Positions 1-6,552 of a DNA stretch of 64,000 nucleotides are shown piece after piece (within the stretch, counting starts at the first letter, position 1; each line of letters starts with the position of its first letter). The notes below the pieces were generated by a model. That model saw only the letters and a program-made list of their open reading frames with translations. It was not told the DNA's origin and searched no databases. Source of the DNA: an uncultured Bacteroidales bacterium (GTDB lineage: Bacteria; Bacteroidota; Bacteroidia; Bacteroidales; Paludibacteraceae); contig CALGHE010000102.1 in assembly GCA_937915765.1 (NCBI GenBank), positions 111,713-175,712 on the forward strand, in the 5' to 3' direction. Position numbers and translations under genes: made by a program.

Positions 1-1
1 C

Positions 2-1201
2 CCCGGACTTTTCTTCTTGGACAAGAGCGGCAAGTTTATCGTGTCGGTAGAGAACGCCGGCGTTTTGGCTAGCGGATACGTTTCTTACGGAAAAACAATC
101 ACTTGCATCGACGCGGCTTCAGGCTCAAACAAATGGCAGAAGCCTATGAAACTTGACGCGGCTTACAAAGACCACCAGTTCCTTAACGACAAAGAGATAA
201 TCATAACTCACGAAAACGGACTTAACTTGTACAATATAGAAACTGGCAAACCTGTGTGGAAAAAGGGCTTCAAAGGCGCTTTCACTAACGATTTCCAGCT
301 GACCGACGAAGGCATAAAGGTATTCTTCGGAAACAAAATAATGATGCTTAACAAAGCAACTGGCGAAAAGGCATGGAAAAAGCCTATCAAACTTGACGAT
401 ATGGACGAGGAGGCTACAGAACAGATTGAAAAGGTTTACAAGAACACTTGGGCCTTAATCACTCCTAAAAAGATTGTCGTTTACGACAAGGCTACTAACG
501 AACGTAAATGGTCTGAACGTTTGTCTAAGAGCGACAAGGTTGCGTTTGACGACAAGAACGGCAAGATCTTGGTTGTGAGCGGCAAAAAAATCTATGTGAT
601 GGACCCTGATAACGATGCGAAAGCGCCTAAGGCTATCGAAACTAAGATTAAATATCCTAAGGAAGTGGCTGGCTATAAGGTGACTGAAAATGGTTACTTC
701 ATCTTCGGACAGAAAGAGTTCATCATGGTTGATGCTAACAAGTCTATCTTGAATCATCAGATCTACTCGCAACTTAAGAGCGGTCGTCTCATTAATGCGG
801 CACTTACGGCTTCGCTTGTCGTTTCCGGAGCTATGTCAACTACTGTGACTTATAGCGACGGACAAGGAAACGAGACTTCGAGCGGACTTTTCTGCGACTT
901 GGAAACTGCTAAACGCGCCGGCCGCGCTTTCGATGCCCAGCTTAAACTTAAACGCGAGCTGAAGGCTAACAACAAAGCCCGTGTAGCCACAAGAAGCAAC
1001 GACGACTTCTCTATATTCCTCAAAGGTGAAAAGGTTAACGGAACAGACAACTTGTCTCTTGTGATTGTTAACAAGAACACAGGAAAAGAGGTTAAGACAG
1101 TTCCGTTCAGCAATGACAGAAAGGTTGTTTATGAAATTGATTTCAACGGATACCGCTTGTACTACGTGGAAAACGGCAAGCTAATCTCGATGAAACTATA
1201 A
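2..1201 (+). CDS. PQQ-like beta-propeller repeat protein (5' truncated by window)
   Basis: The reading frame is open to the left edge of the window, so the true start lies upstream; about 399 residues of the C-terminal part are visible. Repeated blades contain motifs such as I-x-C-I-D-A-A-S-G-S-N-K-W, L-Y-N-I-E-T-G-K-P-V-W-K and V-Y-D-K-A-T-N-E-R-K-W. This is the aromatic W ending a G/K-x-x-x-W strand that is typical of PQQ-like/outer-membrane BamB-type propellers. The N-terminus is missing, so export cannot be judged. No catalytic residues are evident and a scaffold or binding role is likely. A terminator hairpin follows at 1245. The family is likely, the function unknown. Confidence 0.7.
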   Translation, partial: PGLFFLDKSGKFIVSVENAGVLASGYVSYGKTITCIDAASGSNKWQKPMKLDAAYKDHQFLNDKEIIITHENGLNLYNIETGKPVWKKGFKGAFTNDFQLTDEGIKVFFGNKIMMLNKATGEKAWKKPIKLDDMDEEATEQIEKVYKNTWALITPKKIVVYDKATNERKWSERLSKSDKVAFDDKNGKILVVSGKKIYVMDPDNDAKAPKAIETKIKYPKEVAGYKVTENGYFIFGQKEFIMVDANKSILNHQIYSQLKSGRLINAALTASLVVSGAMSTTVTYSDGQGNETSSGLFCDLETAKRAGRAFDAQLKLKRELKANNKARVATRSNDDFSIFLKGEKVNGTDNLSLVIVNKNTGKEVKTVPFSNDRKVVYEIDFNGYRLYYVENGKLISMKL

Positions 1202-1244
1202 AAGACATATACCGGAAAAAAATACACATTTGTTTTGTTCTTGG

Positions 1245-1271
1245 GAGGGGGCTGAGGCCTCCTCTTTTTTT
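1245..1271 (+). terminator. Rho-independent terminator after the propeller gene
   Basis: GAGGGGG (1245-1251) pairs with CCTCCTC (1258-1264) with one G-T pair and a 6-nt loop. Seven T follow (1265-1271). It lies 44 nt after the stop codon. Confidence 0.8.
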
Positions 1272-1405
1272 GCTCTTTTCTACTGGTGAGTTCCATAAAT
1301 TCACCGTTTATAATTGCGGGGAAATGCAAAATTTTAAAGTAATAACTGACGATTTTTGGCATATAGGTCAAAAACATATGCTATTTGTCTAAAATATTTC
1401 ATAAA

Positions 1406-1523
1406 AATCACTTATTTAAAGGGTATTGCGTCCAAGTATGAACATAGGTAGCAGAAAATGAAGGGCTCTGACCTCCTATTGTAACTTCTCCAATTTCCGT
1501 CCATTGAAACAGAATATCCTAAA
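1406..1523 (-). pseudogene. Decayed coding sequence next to the Rhs remnant
   Basis: Just past the stop of the Rhs fragment, minus-strand translation gives protein-like stretches in shifting frames: GIGYLDLGYSVSM, then TIGGQSPSFSATYVHTWTQYPLNK ending at a stop near 1407. No single frame is open across the whole stretch, which fits an old coding region with small indels. I cannot identify it. Its position, directly after an Rhs-core fragment, is where variable toxin tips sit in polymorphic toxin genes, but that is only an inference. Confidence 0.3.
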
Positions 1524-1661
1524 TCAAGATATCCAATCCCTAATGAGGAAGGCGATGTTTCCATCTGAATCAGTCACGTAGGAAGTTGAACCAAGATGAT
1601 TTGGATGATGGAAGAATACAAGATTCTCTGTCTCCTCGCTATCCGTAGTCGAATCTATCAT
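1524..1661 (-). pseudogene. Rhs-repeat core remnant
   Basis: A 45-codon frame from ATG at 1661 to TGA at 1524 contains FFHHPNHLGSTSYVTDSDGN. This closely matches the hallmark Y-x-H-x-D-H-L-G-S-x-x-x-V-T-D-x-x-G segment of Rhs/YD-repeat proteins. An intact Rhs protein is many hundreds of residues, so only a fragment of the core end remains, and an in-frame stop lies just upstream (1671-1673). It sits 18 nt downstream of the Tai4-like gene on the same strand. Displaced Rhs core fragments beside immunity genes are known in polymorphic toxin loci. The identity rests on this motif alone. Confidence 0.6.
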
Positions 1662-1679
1662 AATTTTACCTTACTCAGA

Positions 1680-2150
1680 TTATTTTCCTTCGATTCTCTG
1701 TTTCCAATCTTTAGCCCGCCTATAAGCATCTTCTCTATACCATGAAGGAAGAGAATCCCAATATATCTTACTTTCATCCGTGAATTTCACAATGCTATCG
1801 TTCAATTCTTTACTATTATAGAAATCTAAACATTTCATTATAATAAGAGGTTCTCCCTCCATACTCGGATAAAACCTTTGTGAATACTTATATGCAAGAG
1901 AATCTATAGCATCAGAATAATAACTAATTGGATCATGAATTTCCCAATAACCAGCCAGGCTACCATCTTTACTCAATAATGGATCTTTGATTGGCAGATT
2001 TCCGAACCTTGCGTATTTTATACATTTACAAAAAGCGTAATTCTTAAAACCATCTTCGAGATGTTCGCGAATAATTGCTGTTGAGTCCTGAGCAAAACAT
2101 GCTAAATGCGAACAAACGAAAAAAATTGTCATTATTATTTTTCCTTTCAT
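1680..2150 (-). CDS. Secreted Tai4-like (T6SS amidase immunity family) protein
   Basis: 156 residues. The start MKGKIIMTIFFVCSHLACFA is a typical signal peptide, with cleavage likely before QDS, so the mature protein is periplasmic or exported. The core has KNYAFCKCI near residue 37 and, near residue 105, IIMKCLDFYNSKEL. The pattern (N-Y-A-x-x-x-C-I, then M-K-C-L-D-x-Y-x-S-x-E-L) is the one I associate with the Tai4 family, which neutralises peptidoglycan amidase effectors (Tae4) in the periplasm. The cysteines would fit disulfides. It lies 46 nt downstream of an AAA-ATPase gene and 18 nt upstream of an Rhs-core remnant. No cognate amidase is in the window. The base composition is AT-rich compared with neighbouring genes. 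Family membership is a recognition from memory and should be tested by profile search. Confidence 0.55.
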   Translation of the reverse strand: MKGKIIMTIFFVCSHLACFAQDSTAIIREHLEDGFKNYAFCKCIKYARFGNLPIKDPLLSKDGSLAGYWEIHDPISYYSDAIDSLAYKYSQRFYPSMEGEPLIIMKCLDFYNSKELNDSIVKFTDESKIYWDSLPSWYREDAYRRAKDWKQRIEGK

Positions 2151-2196
2151 TTTTTACTATTTTGATTTTCTTGACTACAATGCCAAAGGTAGTAAT

Positions 2197-3759
2197 TCAC
2201 AGCCACTCTTCCAAATAGTTCTCAATGTTCCTTGTCTCGCCACTGAAGTTCGCGCCAATCAGGGCTATCTTTTTACCGCTTGCGAGAAACGGTTGAGCGT
2301 AGTTTTTCTCCTTGATTTGAGCCATTGCCTCTTCGGCGGTGCCATTATATTTGAACTCGAAAACATAGACGTAATCGGGTGTCTCGATGGTCATATCAAC
2401 ACGTCCGTTGGAGGTGTGATATTCCGCCTTTGTGTAGAGTCCGCAAAGGTTGCAAAGAATGAAAAGCACATTCTGGTAGTGGTTTTCTGTGTCTTTGATG
2501 AGGTCGTAGGGTGTGTTTGCGAAGAAAGACTCGAGGCGGCTCATGAAACCGCTAATGTCACCAGACTTTACCTCTTCTACAAAACAACTTATTTGAAAGC
2601 CAGTCTTGTTAACAGAAACTGAAGTGTAATAAGGCATCAGGTAAAGCATAAAGCCCTCCCTCACCTCCTCGTTCGGGAAATCCAGCGAATACAATTTATA
2701 CCTTTCGTTATATCCGCTGATAGTCAGATAACCGCTCTGGAATATAACCGAAATCGGGTCTGACGACGATGCGTCGATGGCACTCAGCACATTAGCTGTG
2801 ACCTTATTCCCTTTCAATTCATCCAACTTGAAATCATGTCTTTTCAGCAGTTCCACAAGGTACGAAGGTGTGCCGGTCTCGAACCAGTAACTGCCAATCT
2901 CCAGACTGTCAAATGCATTCAGCAAACTGAATGGATTGTACATTCCGACCATATTTTTAGAAAAATGATAACCGTCATAATTTCTTTTCAGTTCCGAATA
3001 TGCCTTGTCTAAAGTGATGTTTTGCGAATCTGCCAAACATTGGACGTAAGGTTCAAACACACTGTGCAATTCCCCTTCATCAATTCCGCACAGGTTGTAA
3101 TAACGGTTATCCAAAGAGATGTCCTTCAAGTTGTTCAAGTCGCTGAACACACTCACCTTGCCAAACTTCGTCACCCCTGTGAGCATCGCAAACTTGATGC
3201 AGTCGTCCTTGCTTTTCAGTGCGCCGTAGAAGGATTTCAGGGTGGTGCGGAATGTGTCCTGAAGTTTGTCATCGCCAATGGCCTGTAACAACGGCTTGTC
3301 GTACTCGTCCACCAAAATCACGACACGCTCGCCGGTCTTTTCGTATGCTCGCTGAATAACACCCTCAAAACGTGCACCAAACGATTTTTCCAATTCATTT
3401 TTGCCGTAAAGTTTTTCCCAATTTCCCAACAACAAGGCAATTCTGTCGTCTAAAGCAGCTTTACTATCGTAATTATCAGTATTCAAATCCAAATGCAGCA
3501 CCGGATGCACCGTCCATTTCTGCTCCAACTGCTCCACAGCCAAGCCCTTGAACAAATCCTTCTTGCCGAGGAAATAAGCCTTCAAAGTACTGATAAGCAA
3601 ACTCTTGCCAAAGCGGCGAGGACGAGAGAGGAAATAATAACTCCCTGTTGACACAAGGCGATGCATCAACGCAGTTTTATCTACGTACAAGTAATCTTCC
3701 TTACGCAGTTTCTCGAAATCCTGAATGCCGATAGGCAAGTTTTTTAACGTCTGCTCCAT
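2197..3759 (-). CDS. AAA-ATPase with C-terminal PD-(D/E)XK nuclease-like domain (copy 1)
   Basis: 520 residues, intact. The N-terminal AAA-ATPase-like domain has Walker A RPRRFGKS (46-53) and Walker B VVILVDEYDK (146-155). The C-terminal part carries GRVD...EFKYN (D455, E468, K470), the D-x(n)-E-x-K core of the PDDEXK_9 (DUF1703) family. These proteins are greatly expanded in Bacteroidales and their role is unknown; defence or mobile-element functions have been suggested from their domains. A second copy lies 2.45 kb away. The N-terminal third and the last 100 residues are nearly identical between copies, while residues about 95-125, 205-245 and 320-420 differ. A TATCTTTG -7 element at 3780-3787 precedes the start. 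Confidence 0.85.
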   Translation of the reverse strand: MEQTLKNLPIGIQDFEKLRKEDYLYVDKTALMHRLVSTGSYYFLSRPRRFGKSLLISTLKAYFLGKKDLFKGLAVEQLEQKWTVHPVLHLDLNTDNYDSKAALDDRIALLLGNWEKLYGKNELEKSFGARFEGVIQRAYEKTGERVVILVDEYDKPLLQAIGDDKLQDTFRTTLKSFYGALKSKDDCIKFAMLTGVTKFGKVSVFSDLNNLKDISLDNRYYNLCGIDEGELHSVFEPYVQCLADSQNITLDKAYSELKRNYDGYHFSKNMVGMYNPFSLLNAFDSLEIGSYWFETGTPSYLVELLKRHDFKLDELKGNKVTANVLSAIDASSSDPISVIFQSGYLTISGYNERYKLYSLDFPNEEVREGFMLYLMPYYTSVSVNKTGFQISCFVEEVKSGDISGFMSRLESFFANTPYDLIKDTENHYQNVLFILCNLCGLYTKAEYHTSNGRVDMTIETPDYVYVFEFKYNGTAEEAMAQIKEKNYAQPFLASGKKIALIGANFSGETRNIENYLEEWL

Positions 3760-4074
3760 ACGCTGAATTTTTCTTTCTGCAAAGATAATGTTTTGGTCGT
3801 GATTTCATAGAGGTGTAACAAAAATTAATGAATGAGGGATGAGGAATTAGGAATTAATGCTTTTGCCCCGTTGGGGCGAGTTTATGTTGTGGGTATTAAT
3901 GCCGAGGGCGGTGTCAATGGCTGATGAGTTTTGCCCTTTCAGGGTGTTGGTGGGTGCGCAGCGTGGAGAGTGGGAATATATATAATCTTGGTTGTGGCGC
4001 ATTGTGAATGATTATATTCGGGGCGCGCGGATTGGAAATCCGAACGAGCAGGGTAAAACTATAATATTGCTATA
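3760..4074. repeat. Inter-cassette region with three short palindromes
   Basis: No open gene was seen. It begins with about 80 bp nearly identical to the sequence upstream of the second ATPase copy (6209-6285). Three small perfect hairpins follow: GCCCC-GTT-GGGGC (3865-3877), CCCT-TTC-AGGG (3934-3944) and CGGATT-GGA-AATCCG (4028-4042). They look like dispersed REP-type intergenic palindromes of Bacteroidales, though I see no REP transposase here. Confidence 0.5.
3780..3787 (-). promoter_or_regulatory. -7 promoter element of ATPase copy 1
   Basis: Minus-strand TATCTTTG fits the Bacteroidota TAnnTTTG consensus 20 nt before the start codon. The same element is retained at the other copy (6229-6236), so both copies look transcribable. 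Confidence 0.5.
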
Positions 4075-4581
4075 TTAAACTTCGTACTTTGAAATATAAT
4101 ACAAATATCCAGAATTCCAATCCAACACAAAAAGTTTTTCTCTTTGTAAACTATCCGATAAAATAGTATAATAAAAATTTCCGTTCTCTATTATCTCGTA
4201 AAAAAATTTTTTTCTTTCGAATTTATAATTAATTCTCTCTAATTCAGCGATAAATTCGTTAATCTTTGAAGAATCTTTCTTCGTATATATACGCCAAGAA
4301 AACTCATTATATCTATTATAGACACTATCTCGTAACACACCTTTTGTCATGTTATGTAGAATATTATTCAATTGACATCTATCAACTTTATATATTTCAT
4401 ACGTAACACCATCTTCTTCCTCAAAAAAGGGTTGATTTGAGGAAATCAAGTGAATGTTTACATCTGGTGTATTTAATAACATGTCGAAAAACGAGTCACT
4501 AAATCCCAGACTTCTACAACTTATCATTACGAAAATGAAAAATATAGAAACGATAAGACTATATGTTGCTGGACTTTTCAT
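4075..4581 (-). CDS. Small lipoprotein of unknown function, cassette partner of ATPase copy 2
   Basis: 168 residues. The N-terminus has a hydrophobic segment ending in FIFVMISC, a plausible lipobox with C22, so it is probably a membrane-anchored lipoprotein. The rest is polar and aromatic-rich with no motif I recognise. It occupies the same position relative to ATPase copy 2 (64 nt downstream, same strand) as the Tai4-like gene does relative to copy 1, yet the two small proteins do not resemble each other. The coding sequence is clearly more AT-rich than the neighbouring ATPase genes, which suggests separate acquisition. An immunity role is possible by position only. Confidence 0.6.
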   Translation of the reverse strand: MKSPATYSLIVSIFFIFVMISCRSLGFSDSFFDMLLNTPDVNIHLISSNQPFFEEEDGVTYEIYKVDRCQLNNILHNMTKGVLRDSVYNRYNEFSWRIYTKKDSSKINEFIAELERINYKFERKKFFYEIIENGNFYYTILSDSLQREKLFVLDWNSGYLYYISKYEV

Positions 4582-4645
4582 CTCTGTTCAACTTTTGTGT
4601 TAATTCATAAAAACCCTGATCAAAAACAATGCCAAAAGTAGTAAT

Positions 4646-6208
4646 TTACAGCCACTCCTCCAAATACTTCTCAATGTTCCTTGTCTCTCCGCTGAAGTTC
4701 GCACCAATCAGAGCGATCTTCTTGCCACTTGCGAGAAACGGCTGGGCGTAGTTCTTCTCCTTGATTTGAGTCATCGCCTCTTCGGCTGTACCATTGTATT
4801 TGAACTCGAAAATATATACGTAATCGGGTGTCTCAATGGTCATATCTACACGTCCGTTGGAGGTGTGAAACTCAGCTTTCGTGTAGAGTCCGCAGAGATT
4901 GCACAAGATGAAAAGCACGTTCTGGTAGTGGTTTTCAGTGTCTTTGATGAGGTCGTAGGGAACGTTTGCGAAGAAAATTTTCAGACGATCGATAAAAGCT
5001 TCTATCTGACCATTTTCCACTTCATTGACAAAGCAATCAATATGAAATCCCGTATCATTCTCAGAAACAGATGTGTAGAAAGGCAACAAATAGAACAAAA
5101 AACCCTCTTTCACCTCCTCGTTCGGAAAATCCAGCTTATACAACTTCACACGGGGCTTATATCCTTTGATAGTCAAATAACCGCTCTGGAAAATAACCGG
5201 AATAGGATTAGTTGACGATGCGTCGATTGAGTTTAGAACATTGGATGTCACCTCTATTCCGTTCAACCCTTTCAACTTGAAATCATGTCTTTTCAGCAAT
5301 TCCACAAGATAAGACGGTGTGCCGGTTTCAAACCAATAACTGCCGAACGTGCGTTTATGTAATGCATTCAAAAGGCTGAACGGATTATACATACCCGGAG
5401 CCTCTTCTGTAAAATGGTAACCATCGTAATTTCTTTTCAACTCTGAATAAGCTTTGCTCCGCGTTATTTTTCGAGCTTCAGCCAGCCTATTCACATAAGG
5501 TTCGAACACGCCTTTCAGTTCCTCTTCTGAAATTCCACAAATACTGTAGAAATCATTATCCAATGAAATATCATTCAGATTGTTCAAATCGCTGAACACA
5601 CTCACCTTGCCAAACTTCGTCACACCTGTGAGCATGGCAAACTTGATGCAGCCGTCCTTGCTTTTCAGCGCACCGTAGAAGGATTTCAAAGTTGAGCGGT
5701 AATCATCCTGCAACGCCTCATTACCTATAGTTTCAAGTAATGGCTTGTCGTACTCGTCAACCAAAACTACAACTCGTTCGCCTGTTTTTTCGTAAGCACG
5801 TTGGATAATGCCCTCGAAGCGCATGCCAAAATCTGCTTCGTTTGGTCTCGCTCCATAAATCTCTTCCCATTGAGACAAAGCATTGTTTAAGACCATATCC
5901 AACTTCCCCGTCTCTTTATACTTCGCCGTATTCAAATCCAAATGCAGCACCGGATGCACTGTCCATTTCTGCTCCAATTGCTCAACAGCAAGCCCCTCGA
6001 ACAAGTCTTTCTTGCCAAGAAAATAAGCCTTCAAAGTACTGATAAGCAAACTCTTGCCGAAGCGGCGAGGACGAGAAAGGAAATAATAACTCCCTGTTGA
6101 CACAAGTCTGTGCATCAACGCAGTTTTATCTACGTACAAATAATTCTCCTTACGCAGTTTTTCAAAATCCTGAATGCCGATTGGCAAGTTTTTTAACGTC
6201 TGCTCCAT
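4646..6208 (-). CDS. AAA-ATPase with C-terminal PD-(D/E)XK nuclease-like domain (copy 2)
   Basis: 520 residues, the same length and domain plan as the copy at 2197: Walker A RPRRFGKS (46-53), Walker B VVVLVDEYDK (146-155), and the GRVD...EFKYN nuclease core near 455-470. Long blocks match copy 1 almost exactly (residues 1-95, about 165-215 and 420-520), while intervening blocks are strongly diverged, giving a mosaic pattern. The upstream sequence is also duplicated, including TATCTTTG at 6229-6236. The small lipoprotein gene follows 64 nt downstream. The molecular function is unproven. Confidence 0.85.
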   Translation of the reverse strand: MEQTLKNLPIGIQDFEKLRKENYLYVDKTALMHRLVSTGSYYFLSRPRRFGKSLLISTLKAYFLGKKDLFEGLAVEQLEQKWTVHPVLHLDLNTAKYKETGKLDMVLNNALSQWEEIYGARPNEADFGMRFEGIIQRAYEKTGERVVVLVDEYDKPLLETIGNEALQDDYRSTLKSFYGALKSKDGCIKFAMLTGVTKFGKVSVFSDLNNLNDISLDNDFYSICGISEEELKGVFEPYVNRLAEARKITRSKAYSELKRNYDGYHFTEEAPGMYNPFSLLNALHKRTFGSYWFETGTPSYLVELLKRHDFKLKGLNGIEVTSNVLNSIDASSTNPIPVIFQSGYLTIKGYKPRVKLYKLDFPNEEVKEGFLFYLLPFYTSVSENDTGFHIDCFVNEVENGQIEAFIDRLKIFFANVPYDLIKDTENHYQNVLFILCNLCGLYTKAEFHTSNGRVDMTIETPDYVYIFEFKYNGTAEEAMTQIKEKNYAQPFLASGKKIALIGANFSGETRNIEKYLEEWL

Positions 6209-6552
6209 ACGCTGATTTTTTCTTTCTGCAAAGATAATGTTTTGGTCGTGATTTCAATAGGGGTGTAACAAAAATTAATGAATGAGGTATTGACAAATAA
6301 CACGAGTTATGTTTTTTGCCGTCGCATCAGCATATCAGCTCAACCCTCATTGAGGGATAAAAGGGAACGAGTCTTCCGACACCGTATTTATTGCAAGCCT
6401 CAGTTTTTGACAGCTAAAAAAAACATTCATAAAAAAGTTCTATTTTTGTTTTATTGCAGATTTTAGCTATATATTTGCGGATTGGTCATAATTAGTTGTG
6501 ACAATCAAATCTTTTACAGACAAATTAAGTTTTTTACAACCCTGTTTAAACG
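6209..6552. other. Intergenic region between divergent ATPase copy 2 and the glycoside hydrolase
   Basis: Contains the leftward -7 element (6229-6236), a small perfect hairpin CCCTCA-T-TGAGGG (6344-6356), and the rightward promoter at 6445-6477. No gene was recognised; the 62-codon frame here shows no family feature. Confidence 0.5.
6445..6477 (+). promoter_or_regulatory. Promoter of the CBM6 glycoside hydrolase gene
   Basis: TTTG at 6445-6448 (-33), a 21-bp spacer, and TATATTTG at 6470-6477 (-7) fit the Bacteroidota primary sigma consensus. It leaves a leader of about 70 nt before the ATG at 6553. Confidence 0.65.
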
